A DNA stretch of 64,000 nt from Ctenosaura bakeri (GCA_948474755.1 CAOLHI010001278.1:186001-250000), one strand, 5' to 3'; positions 1-12,635 are shown, counted from the first letter of the stretch. Translations and numbers: made by a program. The notes: generated by a model not told the origin, from the sequence alone.

Positions 1-10
1 GCCTTAAAGT

Positions 11-382
11 ACATACTCTCTATCTGTCCCAGTTTGGCAGGGACTGTCTCAATTAATCTGCTCCTCTCCTATTTCTTCAGCTGCTTTTAAAATGACCCCT
101 TTTCTCTCTCCTCCTCCCACTTTCCCCCTTTGTCTTAAGCTTACTACGACTACTGTAAATCGAGTTCAAACTGCAAACTAGTTTGTACTCAATTCACTCA
201 GCAGGGGAGAGAGGAGAGGGCCAAATCTTTCCCTTCTCAGTAGGTTTAGGCAAAAGCAAATTGCTGCAGCAGCTCCCAGGTTGTGTTTTTCCTCATTTAC
301 AACTTTTGCCATCTTGACTACATTCTGATATTACTTTGCCACACGTGTCCCAGTTTTTGAGATGTGAAATGGTGGAGAGTAC
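11..382 (-). mobile_element. TIR repeat family A, copy 1 (non-autonomous DNA element)
   Basis: Reverse-oriented copy of a family with two further copies here, at about 3313-3675 and 32679-33034. Shared blocks, read on the minus strand, include a GGGACACRTGTGGCC-like segment, an AAGATGGNAAAAGTT block and a GGGCAAGATTCCA-like block. The outer ends resemble TACCYTCCAAC and its reverse complement. This copy lies at the window edge but seems to include both ends in diverged form. The family name is unknown to me; DNA-transposon origin is inferred from the inverted ends. Confidence 0.55.
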
Positions 383-1295
383 GAAAGTGGGTTTGATCTC
401 ACGTTGCTGGCTGGAACAAAGTACTGATCACATTCTCTACTCATTCCAGGGAGACAAATCTTACTTCAAAAGTTGTAATGGGATTCTCCACTGAGGAAAG
501 AGAGTAAGAAATATGGCCAGTAAAAAGAAGGAAGTTTACTTTCCTAATAGGACTGCCCTGCAAGAACTGCAAGAATTAGTGGTATGGAGTTGAGAGAAAG
601 AATGTCTCAGGACAATTTCTCTAATCAGCTGCATGACGTGGTCCAAACAAAGTGCTTAAGCTTTGCATGTGGGTTGTGTCATGCTTTATGGATCATCTGG
701 CACTTCACTGGCACCCTACAAATTTTGGTAACCCAAGTCTCATCTGCGTACTGACATAAGTATTGGAAAATGAAAGAACTGGCAAATCTCCCCATTTAAC
801 AAAGCACTGGTAATACACAGACACAAGTTGAACAGCTTACCAGTCCCACCTCAGTCTCCCCCAACACACATAACTCTAGCTGAGAAGTAAACACAAACAC
901 AGTTTGGTTAGAAGTATATAAAAGTTTACTTACAGATACTTGTGCATAATCTACACAAGTTCATGTTCTTGAAGAAAAGTAAGAAGAAAAAGCAACTACA
1001 TGCTTGTAGGGAAGCATCTCTTTTAGATCAGCTAAGACCACATTGTGACGATGGGTGGGGGTCTTGACAACAGAGCCTCCTTGGCAACTGAAAGTGTTTA
1101 AACTGATTGGCGGGTGAAATGGAACCTTCGGTAGCCCGGGAGAGGGGCTGGTGGAAAGAGGAAAATAATGGATTTTAGCTGTCTGGGGAGTGATTGAAGA
1201 GGAGGGTGATTTGTGGTGTGTTTGAGGGAGGTTGGAGATTTGAATAACTCTGTGGAGGAGAGAACTGAGAAATTGGGCATACGAAAGATAGTGAA

Positions 1296-1300
<5 letters not shown>
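383..1300. other. No gene recognised
   Basis: Non-coding. A reading frame on the minus strand at 961-1368 runs through the GA microsatellite and looks spurious. The segment near 900-960 contains TATATAAAAG and is purine/AT-rich, but nothing else supports a promoter. Confidence 0.5.

Positions 1301-1301
<1 letters not shown>

Positions 1302-1333
<32 letters not shown>
1302..1333. repeat. (GA)n microsatellite
   Basis: About 16 uninterrupted GA dinucleotide units, seen directly. Confidence 0.97.
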
Positions 1334-1336
<3 letters not shown>

Positions 1337-3185
1337 ATAGTGTGCTGTTTATAAATGTTTAGATACAAAACACATTTAAAAGTGACAGTGTTACAATAAA
1401 TGTTTGAAGTTCTATGTTCCTTAAAACAGTGTCACAGCATATTATTTTGAATCCTGGAATATGCACACTACCAATAATATCATCTTGACCTTAGTGCCAA
1501 CAGCATCACAGTCTTGGAAAATATAAAACACAGATGATCCTTACATCTGGGAGAAGGGCAGATTTAGGGAAGGCAGTAAAGGGGGAGAGTCCTGAAAGAA
1601 AGAATCAAGGGGGGACAAGAGTGAGGAAGGGACTACGTTCTCAGAGAGGGAGAACTGAGGCAGACCTGTCTGTCCTGGCCCTGGCTTGATTTGGAGATCT
1701 CCCTGGCTGTTCAGTTCTGATCACAAAGAGGTGTCAGGCTGGGCAGGCCTTGAGTGCAAGGCTTGGGTGCGCCTTTCACACTCGGTGGCACTGATGGGTG
1801 GCAGTTTTTTTCCTGCGTTTAACACACATGCAGGAAGGAGGCAGAAGACAAAGATAGTAAACAGCAAGACAGGCTCTTTGAGAACAAAGAAATTGTCTGT
1901 GTGCAGGAGGAAGTGGGCATGTACAACAACCAAAAGTTAGTCTATGGTCTGTCTAGGTTGTGCCTCTAAACCTACAATCATTATGCAACCTAACTACGCA
2001 GTGAATTCTGAGCGTGCAAAGGTTGCTATTCCAACAATAAGCACTTAAAGCTCCTTCATAAGAGAAGAAATGTTGTGTCAATGAACATCTTCATATAAAG
2101 CAGCTCTACTAGTGTACATGAGAACCAAACTGCAGATCACATGGCTGGTGGAAGCTCATGCCTTGTGAGAGAATAGGGTTGCCAGATGAGAACTAAGCCA
2201 GGCTCTAAGATTTTAGGGCCCAAACCTGAGAAATAGGAATGGATGGATTCTTGTGTTCTCAAAGGAGGCTGGCCTTGCTGATGTTACAGAAGGCATCTCC
2301 TGGTGATTCCATTAAGTTTGATATATTAATCATCAGCAGTTGTGCCAAGTATGTTATTTAAATAATAGTAAAAAAAAAAAACCAACCCTCTAACAAATGA
2401 GGAAAATATGTATATATGCAGTTTCAGGTAGCATCTTCACTCTCAGATTATTTCCCCTTGCCTTGAGAAGAGTTTCCTAGACCCTAAAGTTTGACAAGCC
2501 TGTGTAGGAACAAAGTTCACTATCATGGCCCCATGACTTCACCCCACACACTGTGTGAATGTGCAAGATGGATTATGTATTTCGCCTCTCATGGCTTTCA
2601 GAGATATGTTCAGATTCCCAGGCAGTATCACTATGTCAACAAATATTTGACTGGAGTATCCCAGCAACAAAGGGCACTAGGATTTTAGAAAGCTTCTGGA
2701 TACTCAGTTTTTGAATGCATGTGCATCGGTCAGAACTCATGTCCTACTATAAGCATTTTGTACTCAGGTATCCACATCCAAGTGCAAAGTGTAATGTGTT
2801 AATGGACCTTTAGACAGAAGATCTAAATTTGCTGCAATAAGCATGCAGCTGCTGATGACTTTGACCTCAGATTCTTCAAGCCTGATTGAAGGCATCTTGA
2901 GACATCCTTGTCCTTTCTCTCTCTCTCTCTTTATAGGCTGCAATTTAAATCTGAAGGAGTCGTGTTCAGCTCTGCGAAGGCCAGAACAGCACCTGTTCAC
3001 AAGTTGCAAGGAAGGCTTATAAAGTGGGCAATTATCAGCCCTATTTTGGTCCCCTTGTCACTGGCTAATATTCAAGAAAGAAAAATGATTACATGAACAG
3101 GATCACTAACAGATTTTTTGTCTAAAAATTCAGCATTCGACATTGATCCAGTCTGGGACTCCGCAATTTATAATTGATATTATAA
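1334..3185. other. No gene recognised
   Basis: Single-copy-looking sequence with a poly-A run near 2371 and a CT-rich tract at about 2916-2931. The short reading frames here have no recognisable domain. Confidence 0.5.
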
Positions 3186-3223
3186 ATTTTGAAATTCTGA
3201 ATGTATTTTGAAATTCTGAATGC
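3184..3223. repeat. Short tandem duplication, about 20 bp
   Basis: The segment ATTTTGAAATTCTGAATG occurs twice in direct succession. Confidence 0.85.
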
Positions 3224-3312
3224 ACTGTTAACTTGGAATGTGTGAAATAATCATAGTAATTTTTAATTCATGCGTTATCTATTACATCAGGTAGTGACAG
3301 TTAAACCCTTAC

Positions 3313-3675
3313 GGTATGCCCTCCAGCATTTCACAGATGCAAACAATAACATGTGTGGCCAAACAACATCAGAGTGTGATCAAGATGGTAAAAGTTATTA
3401 ATGAGGAAGAAAAGACAAGCATTTGCTTTTTGCCAGAATCTACTGGGAGAGGGCAAGATTCCACCTCCTCCTTTCCTCTTTCCCTTGCTGTGTTAATTAA
3501 GTGTAGACTGCTTTACACGTTGAGTTCAGTTTGCAGCAATTGAAATACACTGATGACAAAGAGGGAAGGTGGGAGGAGAACAGAGAAACTGGGACATTAT
3601 AAAAGCACTGGAAAAATTAAGAAAAAGAGGATTAATTGGGACTGTCCCTACCAAACCAGAACAGTTGGAGGGTAT
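3313..3675 (+). mobile_element. TIR repeat family A, copy 2
   Basis: Begins near TATGCCCTCCAGC and ends near GTTGGAGGGTAT, which are inverted relative to each other. It shares long blocks with 32679-33034 (for example AGTTATTAATGAGGA and GCAGCAATTGA) and, in reverse, with 11-382. At about 360 bp with no coding capacity it fits a non-autonomous DNA element. Confidence 0.65.
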
Positions 3676-3744
3676 GCTATGGACAAAAATGGAACCAGGA
3701 TCCAGTCCCATGTAATTCACAGAAAAATGCAACACTGTTTCTAA

Positions 3745-3946
3745 GGTCATTTCTGCCCTACATTGTTATAATGCTATTGTTCCACTTTCAATATCATGTG
3801 GAATTCTGGGGTTTGTAGTTTACTGAGGCCAAAGAGCTCTCTGGCTGAGAATTCTAAATGCACCTCCCTAAACTGCAAACTCCAGGATTCCATAGGATGG
3901 TGAAAGTGGAATAATAGCACTATAACAATGTAGTGTGGAAATAGCC
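3745..3946. mobile_element. Palindromic MITE (GGCCATTTCYGC family)
   Basis: About 200 bp with terminal inverted repeats (GGTCATTTCTGCCCTAC at the left; the right end mirrors it) and inner blocks GGAATTCTGGGGTTTGTAG and CCAGGATTCCATAGGATG. It is flanked by a 3-bp TAA duplication (3742-3744 and 3947-3949). The TIR type and 3-bp TNA target resemble PIF/Harbinger MITEs; the superfamily is inferred. Confidence 0.85.
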
Positions 3947-3949
3947 TAA

Positions 3950-5110
3950 TTTCATGTTGGACTAAATTCTATTGCTGCCTAGTGTTTATGCATACATATT
4001 TAAACATGCCTCCAACTTCCTCAGAAAGATGCCACAGAAATTTGTCTGTTAGCAAAGCATTCCCATCAACCCAACAATGTTCATTTGAATATGGTTTGTG
4101 CAGGTGTTTTGCAGTGCAATCCTATGCATGTTTACTTAAAACTGCTTCTCATTATGTTCAATGAGTTTACTCTTTGCATAGGATTGCTGACTAACAGTAC
4201 TATATAATGCTATACATATCCAGTCAAAAAGACTGCTTTGCAATTTTTTATTTCACATATTCTCACAACACTCCTGTGAGTTTTGTTGCTGTAATTCTCA
4301 GGTTGTCCAAGGGAAGCTAAGACCACAAATGTACTCATTCAGAATGTTCACTTCTTTTTCACATTTTGTGGTATTCTTTGTGATTTTCAGCCTCAGGGAT
4401 ACCTATTGTAACATTATTTGTTCATGGTTTACCATTCATTAACAAATTATCAAAAAGCAAATAAGGCAAATGCAAGTAGCGGCCTAAAACTGGTAGTTAG
4501 TACCAGCTAGTTTAGACCCATGGAATCAATGGAAACATGGTAAGTCAACAGTTACATAAGTCCTATTGATTTAATGGGTATATTGAAGTTGGAGTTATTG
4601 CTAGAGTGTGCATCATTATGGGAGGCTTCAAATACCATGTAGGTATGAAGCTTGATACAGTGAAAGCATATGCAGTGAATGAGCCTAAACTTATTCATGT
4701 TCTCCTGGGACAGAGATGAACAACAGAATGTACAAATGTACTTGATTCTGTAATTAGTGAAGACCAGTTATTTTGATCATTTCACTATATTGCAACATCA
4801 TTAGAAGGTAGAATAGACCTGGCAACTCCAACCTTTGCAGGTTTTAATTGAATATAACCTTACAACCTAACACAGTGATGCACATTCTAAGTATGCGTGA
4901 TGAATCTGGAGGATTTTTGTTGTTGTTGTCGATTGTACTTGGTCTGTATTTCCCAAACTATATGTAGACCCTGTCTAAAAGGAATGCAGATATTTGAGAA
5001 TCATGCCTAACAAAATGCGTGTATATGTTCAAAACTGGTTTAATGTGCTTAGTCAAGGAGGGATGAATTCAAGTTATGGTATTATTTAAATTTAAAACAT
5101 CAGTCCAAAC
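3950..5110. other. No gene recognised
   Basis: AT-rich non-coding sequence with no identifiable repeat or exon. Confidence 0.45.
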
Positions 5111-5113
5111 ACA

Positions 5114-5128
5114 AACACACACACACAC
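5114..5128. repeat. Short (CA)n tract
   Basis: About seven CA units, followed by TATAT. Confidence 0.85.
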
Positions 5129-5272
5129 ATATATTTGAAAACAAATAATAAAAAAGGGGACAGATTCTAGTGTATTACAAAATGTAAATATATGTCAGAA
5201 TGGGGCACAGTGCTATTATGAAGGCAGGAAAGGAGGGAGATCCACAGATGTGGACTTTATAGATGCATGTGT

Positions 5273-5436
5273 AGGTACTTTCAAGCTGCCTGTTGACTTT
5301 CAGTGATCCTGTGACTGTCATATGGTTTCTTAGGCAAGGAATATACAGGGGTGGTTTTGCCAGTTCCTTCCTCTGAAATATAAACGACAGCACCTGGTGT
5401 TCACTGGCAGCCTCCCATTTAAGTATTAAGGCTGGC
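5273..5436 (-). mobile_element. 5S-headed SINE, partial
   Basis: On the minus strand it contains the body GAAGGAACTGGCAAAACCAC, the TTCCTTGCCTAAGAAACC block and the tail found in the better-preserved copies at 8582-8812 and 30954-31190. The 5S-like head is badly decayed and cut short. Confidence 0.7.
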
Positions 5437-5489
5437 AAATGTGGGGGGCTTTTTACTTAACAAAAAAACCATTTTGAGATGTGTCTCAT

Positions 5490-5493
<4 letters not shown>

Positions 5494-5538
<45 letters not shown>

Positions 5539-5600
5539 ATTTATATAGTGCTATCAGCATACAAGGCACTTCACAAAGTAATATAAAAGACAGCAAATCT
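5494..5600. repeat. (GAT)14 microsatellite with LINE/SINE 3'-end remnant
   Basis: Fourteen GAT units at 5494-5535 are followed by TTTTATTTATATAGTGCTAT and a decayed segment. This is the reverse of the common tail in which an element ends with a TATAAATAAAA-like sequence and then ATC repeats, so the microsatellite probably grew from a retroposon tail. Confidence 0.7.
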
Positions 5601-8580
5601 TGCCAAAGGCATATGGTCTAAAATATGTCAATCTATTCTGGAATTCAGTCCAAATTTCACAGGTATTATTTAAGTTGCTGAACCTATTTGAGAAACAGTC
5701 AGCACCTTGGATGGCAATAGAGTCAGCACCTTGGATAGTTCCTTAAAAGCCCAGAGCAGATTGACTATTTTTTTTTTAAAAAAAAAAAGGGAGAAAGAGG
5801 AAACACATATCAGTGTGTCCTACTGACATCAGGGCTACCAGTTGCCATTGGAGGCTGTTTATTCCAAAGGAAAGAACATCAACAGAAGAGCAAAAGATGG
5901 CAGGAATTGAAATACTGCAGTCCCCATATCAATGAACAGCCACATAGAAGGAAAAGGGGGCAAAAGATTTTGGGGATATGCCTGGTTTTCTGTCTGATCA
6001 CCTTAACACATTCTCTGGTTCAAGTGAATTGTTATAAGCCTTAGTGCTCTACTTCAAATACCCAATTGTATATTGCTATTTATGGAGAGAGAAAATGTAG
6101 CCATAGGCTGTATGATTTTTGCAGAAAAGTTTCTGAGAAGGAGCAATCTATCAGAGTAGCAAGAACTTTGAAGTTCAGCAGCAGCAGCAGTACTCTTAAG
6201 GCACAACAATATTCTTGGCTTATCCTGGTGACCATTTCTGGGTGGTCTGTCCAAGGCTTAGAAATGACTGTGACACTGTTCTCTAAATGGCATGATTGGA
6301 ATGAGTCCTCCAACATCACAGAATGCAATGTCAATGATACTCCCATGTATTAGTGAAGTGAAAATGTATCATATATGAAAGCAAAAACTATGTGGGTATC
6401 CAGTAACAGCCATGGCTCAGGTTGCACCATAAGGCTATTTCATTAGGACCAAATGACTTCAATGTTTGCAAGATGGGTTGCTTCTTTCTCACCTAGTGTT
6501 TCCTCGTTCAGACAAAAATGTTTCCTGACTGCTGTCACAAGAGGCAACTTGTAATTATTACAAGTTGATGTTTTCAGAAAACAGGATATTTAAATCTGAT
6601 CTGCCAGCAGAAGACCCTTCTAGTCTTAAGTGCAACTCCTTGCATTTCATAGAAAAGTAACACATACGTGCTTTGCCACTAAATATTAAGGCTTAAAGTT
6701 ACATTAATCATGCAAATATAATTAACGGCACATTTTCATTGTTATGTCAATACCAGCCTCAAGCAAACCTGAGTAGCTTCGTGTTGGTGGGTAGGGTAGG
6801 AGAAATTTTTCACCCCCTGCCCAACAAAAAATTCTTCTCTGAAGTTGCAGTTTGAGCATCAAGTGAGGCTCTTGTCATACTATGACAGCAATGTAAAAAC
6901 CTGTTTCATACAGGTTTTGGGGTTTTTTTTGTTAATGGGGACTGGAGACGGGGAGGAAGTTAAATTTCCCTACTCGCCCCTGACCTAGGATGACTGTTAT
7001 TCAGATAAGAAAAAATGTATTTGTACATCTATTCAAGAGAAACATATATTCACAAATTTAGCTTTACATGTGATTTGGCCCAGAACAAGCACACAGGCTT
7101 TATATTCTTGTTCTTGACTCAACAGTAGTACAGGACATCCCCACCTTTCAATGCCCTGCTGTCTGATGACTCACTGTTTCAAATCTCCCAAATTAAAGAC
7201 AAGTTCTATTAACTCGACATGGGGTCCACTCTTTGCCAGTTCTTCTTGGTTAGGGAGGCTTGCTTGGGACAACTTGTATGCATGCACCATCCCAACTCTT
7301 GCCTATGGAAAGAGTGGATCACCTGGTGGAATTTATAGGACTTGGTTGTATTGCAAGCATCTACACAGTGGGCTTCTGTCAGTTCTTCTTGCCAATGGAG
7401 GCTGACTTCAGACTGTGCATGCATTGTTTGCAAAATGAGCTCAGAGGGGGGAAAAGGGCACCAAACCAGCTGAGAGACTTTACAAGCAGTGTGTGCATGT
7501 GGTCAGTCCCAAATAACCCTCCATAATTCCTTCATGTTTTCTACAGTTGATGGGCTCTGCTTTCAAACCATTTCTGCTTTCTGATAGTGCTGTGGTCCCT
7601 AACCTGTCAGGTAAACAGGAATTTTGTATAATGGCCAGATTAAGGGAAGTCATGGTACTACTCTATCCTGCTTTGATATTATTAGAGTTCAGACCAGGAA
7701 ACAGGTTTTAGAACTGAGAGTTTTGTGAGTTTTGCTTTGAATGAAGCTAATCTTGAAAGTGTTACTGTTTTGGATGGCAAATTACAGAATGTCAGGGCCA
7801 TTGGAAACTTTTCCAGGCTCTGAAATGAACTTTCTGACCAATTAAATCTGACCAATTAAGTCTCTGATCTTTGCATCAGAAGTGAGGAAACTTTGGATTT
7901 CTTTCCAAATGTTCACTCTCCTAAACAATCTCAATCAGCAGGGCCAGTGGTAATGGGTTGTGAATACTGAACTTCCAAACATCTAGATGGCCAGAGGTTG
8001 TCTGCCCCTGCTTTGCTTCATGTACAGAACATCAAGGTTCAATCTATAGAATTTCTGCTTAATGGAAAATAGAGTTTATTCACATTTTAGATGTAAAAGT
8101 CCCTTGGGAGTATCTAGAAATGCTGCCTTTGACAACTGTGAGGATGCCACCCAAATGTGAATTGTCCCTAATTCCTGGGATCACAATGGTAGTTATTCAA
8201 GCCACAGATACCATGTTTGCATGGGTAGATACCGCTAGGTGTTTCTATTGGTAGGGGAGGAATTAATGTCTTGCAGTAAATTCAACAGAATCATTTTGTC
8301 TTTTGGATGTGTTTGCATGAAGATGGACTTTCCTCCCATCAGGCCTAAGAAAGTGCTTTGCCTTAGACCCTAGAGAGATATCTGAGGTGACTGGGGCAGA
8401 TCAGTGCAAGGCAGCTCCTTATATCCTCAATAACCATGGGTTTGAATTTCTCTTGCTGATGTTTCCTGTCTGTTCATTGTCTGATTTTGAATCTTTCAAG
8501 ACCCTTTTAATGAAGACAGTGTGCACAGCATCATATTGTTTATGCTGAAAAAGAAGAAAATATTGATATCTTATGATAGT
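5601..8580. other. No gene recognised; mostly single-copy-looking sequence
   Basis: No exon or clear repeat recognised. A CAG run at about 6179-6190 is short. The part around 6500-6760 is AT-rich, contains an octamer ATGCAAAT at 6710-6717 beside TAATTA-like motifs, and could be regulatory. Confidence 0.4.
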
Positions 8581-8581
8581 T

Positions 8582-8812
8582 ATTGTGTGTGTGTGTGTGT
8601 GTGTGTCTTCAAACTGCATGTTGACTTATGGTGACACCATAAATTTTATAGGGTTTTCTTAGGCAAGGAATACTCAGAAGAGGTTTTGCCAGTTCTTTCC
8701 TCTGAAATATAGCCTATAGTACCTGATATTCACTGGTGGTCTTTCATCCAAGTATGAACTAGGGCTGACCCTCCTTAGCTTTCAAGATTGGACAGGATCT
8801 GGTGCCTTTATC
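8582..8812 (-). mobile_element. 5S-rRNA-headed SINE
   Basis: On the minus strand it begins with a decayed 5S-rRNA-like head (GGCACCAGATCCTGTC, AAAGCTAAGGAGGGTCAGCC, then ACTTGGATGAAAGACCACC), followed by the body GAAAGAACTGGCAAAACC and a tail ending in a (CA)n run at 8584-8606. The head parallels the 5S internal promoter regions. It is a retroposon, not a functional 5S gene. Confidence 0.85.
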
Positions 8813-8814
8813 GA

Positions 8815-10336
8815 ATCTTCCTCCCAGAACTTTTCACTCAAGTTGGCTTGTGACAAGAGGAAAGACAGATACATATAAAAGTAGATAATAGCAGGTACAG
8901 ATAGACAAAAAGTTATACTGCAAAAGTACAATTGCACAAATCACAGCAATAAAACACTGTGTCATTGCACCAGGGGAAAAGCATTTTCAGAATTAATACA
9001 AGGGCGGTATCCAGTACAGTTTTTATTGTGTAAGCTATTGTGCAAAGTGGTCACACCACTGGTTGCACAACCCCTCACGCTGCTGCTTTGCATGACTGTT
9101 TGGAAAGTACAGTGACAAACTGTAAACTTCCCCTTCTTCACATTCCATCAGTTGCTGAAATCCTTCCTGAATAAAAGAGATCCGTGTTTGCTGCTGGCGG
9201 GACAACAAGGAGGAGGCCAAATTAGCCTCCCATGGTAGTCTTGTTCCACAGCCTTGTTGCATTTGCTGCACACTAATAATGAACTTACTTTTCTGAGTGT
9301 GGCTCCTTCCAAAACCAAAATGACACCATCCACACATGCAATGGAGAGGTATCAACTGGGTTTGAAGAACCACTGCTTAAAAGGAAGAAAGGGAGAAAAA
9401 TACATAATGGGAATGGTTTGATGTAACAGCCTAATGAGGGTTGGAAAATGGGAGGGGATGGTAAGATGGACTGTTAGGGGGCTGTTTCAGTCTCTAGAAT
9501 CTTGAGTAGGAAGTGTCCTCACACAATATTTTGGGTCAGTTTCCAGTTGTTTCAAAATATTCCTGTTCCAACCTTTGCATTTTTTGCCCCCATAAACTGC
9601 ACTTTGTGTGTCCTGGCAAGGAGCTGCCATTCTCAGCAGGCACCATGAAGCAGCACAAGCCAGCCTACCTCAGGCAGATTCCTTTCTCTGTCTGTCAGCT
9701 GCTGCTGTGAGCAAATGTTCTCAATTCATCAACTTTCTTCCAAACAGAGCTATCTGGGTTCATCCTTGAAAAAGTATAGAGAGAACTGTAAATACCAAAT
9801 GCTCTATTTCTTTATAAAAACAGCAACAACGCACAACTCAATATTGTTGCCCAGCTCTGTCCCTTTGGGAGCTGCATGGTCATGGCATTTCAATTTCCAT
9901 AGCTGGCATTGCTCAGATGAAAAACAGGAACATTAAAACAACACCAACAAATCAATAGGAGGCTAAATCACCCTAACAAGAGTGGGTAGGCTAATTAGTA
10001 ATGCTCTGATTCAGAGTCAGCACTAACACCTGTTTAATTCCAAGCAAACATTTCGGTATTAATCTGAGCAGTGGCATATCAATCGATCGCCTGTTTGTTT
10101 CTCGTTAAGTGTTAGCCACACAGTAAACGAATGATTCATTATGTTCAGGTGGAATTAATGGCTGCAGGTCACTCAGAGCTCAGTAACACCCTGAAGCACG
10201 GAGTTATTGTCACCTTGACAAAGTCATCATAAGTAAATCCTAGCAAGGGAAGGGAAGGTTTCTGTGGATTAAAATGAAGGCTTTCAAACTGGATGGTGCT
10301 GGGGATTGGGAAGCAAATAAGTAGTGTGTATTAAGT
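8815..10336. other. No gene recognised; possible conserved segment at 10000-10230
   Basis: Contains no recognisable exon. The 112-codon minus-strand frame at 9035-9373 has no domain I recognise. The stretch around 10000-10230 has complex sequence with FOX-like TGTTTGTTT and ATCGAT motifs and is a candidate conserved non-coding element by appearance only. Confidence 0.35.
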
Positions 10337-11449
10337 CAGTGCTACTCCATAGCCCATTGATCAGTGTATTACCCTGATTTCTGGGGTCCCTTGGGGGACA
10401 CCTCAATGTGCTTCACAGGATGGGGAACGGAAACTAGCCAGAGCACAAGCAATAGCAATGTGAGAGGCAGGGTAACCTAGCGGGATCTTTTCCCCCAGTT
10501 TTTATGGGGTTAGACCAAGCCAAAAACCAAACAAAAATGTCCAATAAAAGATTTTATTGAATGAAAATCTCACGCAGCAACACAATCACTCACACACTCA
10601 CTCAAGACCTATTAAGAAGCAAAAGAGAGGAAACTGGATAGGGGAATATTGAAGGGGGTGTAGCAGGGGTAATACTGCACCTTGTCCTGAAGTCCTTGGT
10701 CCGGGAAAAACAGCGGAGAAGTGAGGCTCAGCACAGAGAGGGCTGAGGGGATTACTCAACGGATGGAGCAATGGTCTGCTGGGATGACTGGGAGTGATCC
10801 AAAGAACTGCTCAAAAACTGGGACTATTTGTAGGGGAAAAGGTACCTAGAGGGCTAATCCTTTCCCGGGGAGAATAATGAGCGTTGCAACGAGAAAGAAG
10901 CTCCACAAGGGTAACTTCCTTTGCATGATGAGATTACAAGGTGTTGCCAAAGTCTCAGGATCTTTGGCTGCATTTGGTTGTGGTGTGATTTCATGTAAAT
11001 GGACCTTGCCTGATAGGATATTTGCTCAACTTGGGGCAAACACGCTAATCCCTCCAAGTTGGCTTCTCAGGGCCTGAAGACCCTTTGTGGGTTTGCCCAG
11101 CTTGAGGTCTCCTGGGGCTACATGACTGTGGATTTTACTGGCCTGACCTGGTTTTCAATCGTTTGACCATTGCTGCCTACGTGCCCATCTGGGTGACCTC
11201 TCAGGCACATTGAATCATATTTTAATATCAAAATTGTAGACCCCGGGACAGGGTTTTCCAGTGGGGTAACAAGTGCTACTCAGAGTGGTGGCCCACGGAC
11301 CATTGCTGGTCCATAGACCATCAGCTGCTGATTCCTGGAGAGTTTTCAAGAAAGGAAGGAACAAGGGTAGCCAATAGTATGGTATCAGTCTCTAGAACTT
11401 TGGGAAGAAAATTGCTGGTCCTCCATGTCAGATAGCTTAACAAGCACTG
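10337..11449. mobile_element. hAT-type non-autonomous element split by a solo LTR
   Basis: Starts CAGTGCTACTC and ends with the inverse CAAGCACTG. It is flanked by an exact 8-bp duplication TATTAAGT (10329-10336 and 11450-11457). The 8-bp duplication and CAGTG-type end are hallmarks of hAT elements. Excluding the LTR at 10367-11271, only about 210 bp of hAT sequence remain, with no transposase. Confidence 0.75.
10367..11271 (-). mobile_element. Solo LTR, family L, copy 1
   Basis: About 905 bp, minus orientation, bounded by TATTACCCTG and GGGGTAACA, with an exact 4-bp duplication AGTG at 10363-10366 and 11272-11275. On the minus strand a polyadenylation signal AATAAA lies at 10553-10558. It shares terminal and internal blocks (GGCAGGGTAAC, GGGGTTAGACC) with 14676-15571 and 34388-35292. 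A single LTR between target duplications implies recombination between two LTRs of a lost element. The 4-bp duplication suggests a class I ERV-type or some Ty3-like origin; this is inference. Confidence 0.8.
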
Positions 11450-12480
11450 TATTAAGTGAAGCATGGCTTCTATTTAGTTTTAAGTGAGCACGGGCAAGGC
11501 AAAGGCAGAGGAGGCAAGGCAAAAAATGAAAACTGGATAGAGTCAGCAAAATAATTTTATAGCTGAGTGCAAACCTGGCCTAGAATTCCTTACTATGATC
11601 TGAGCATACTGCTTGGTCTGCTCTTACCTGTTGGTGTAAAGAGGCTTCTGTGCTGGAGCAGGTGGCCACCACCTTTGGTCAGAACAAAAACTCTGGCTAA
11701 CACTGCTGAGACTGCCAGTTCAAGAACCACAGCAACCTGGAGGCCTGACACCACTTTTCCTCTGCTGGAATGACTTATAATCATACGGTATAGACATCTG
11801 TTGAAAAGCTAGAACTTGGCATGACACCATATGAAAGATATTTCACACTGAATTGGCTTAGGGAAGAACTCACAGAAGGTGCAAGATCAGCATAAGCCGG
11901 CCAAATAGAGAATTCTGTGCCATGTGGACAAGTTGTTTCACAAAGGAACTATTCACAAGCTTGTAAACAACCTCCTTTGCTTTCTTTCTGAAGGGATGTT
12001 GCCAATCAACACCCATGGTAGCCAGAACAATCAAGTTTGTTCAAACCAGAGTTTATTCCAGGTTCAGCAGGATGGCTTGAGACACAATAGGTGCTGTTAA
12101 TGTTAAACAGATGCTTCCATCAGAAGGTGTCTTGTCAGGGAAACCGCAGTAGAATTCTAAGATGGAGTTGGGGCTCTCAGTTTTGCTTCTTGCATCAGGA
12201 TGTGGCAGTTTTCAAAGCTGCACTTACTGCATTTATTTCTGAGATCCAAACAATGTTTCTCTTGTCTTAATATACTTACCAGTACACTGGAGGCAAATGT
12301 ATACTATGCTTCCCATTTTTAACTTCAAGACAATCCCAAGCAATGCTTTCCCAAATGAACCCACTTCATTTCCCATCCTTGACTAGGAAATCTTTAAGGA
12401 AATATCTTTCTCCTTCTGTGGAGAGAGATACTTTTATTTTATTTTTTCAGAGTCTCTAGAATGCTAATAATAATTCCAAA
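11450..12480. other. No gene recognised
   Basis: Non-coding, no recognised repeat. Short opposite-strand frames at 11567-11784 have no identifiable domain. Confidence 0.4.
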
Positions 12481-12481
12481 T

Positions 12482-12634
12482 TGTATTTGCTAGTGTATAA
12501 GACTCACTCCCCTCCCCCCAAAATACTGTTTGAAAATGGAGTGTATCTTATATGCTGGTGTATCTTATATCTTGGCAAATAGTATTTGCCAGTGTATAAA
12601 TGGGGTGCGCTGTATATACCGGCAAATATGGTAC
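12482..12634. mobile_element. TATAAG-rich dispersed repeat, copy 1
   Basis: Contains tandem-like units of the form TATTTGCCAGTGTATAAATG and TCTTATATGCTGGTG. It starts with TATTTGCTAGTGTATAAG and ends with the inverse-like CCGGCAAATATGGTAC. A second copy is at 38493-38616, and a probable terminal fragment lies near 37595. The inverted ends suggest a DNA element; the family was not identified. Confidence 0.65.
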
Positions 12635-12635
12635 T

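Noticed and set aside
961..1368. 135-codon minus-strand frame
   Set aside because: It reads through the GA microsatellite, giving a Leu-Ser repeat, and shows no domain.
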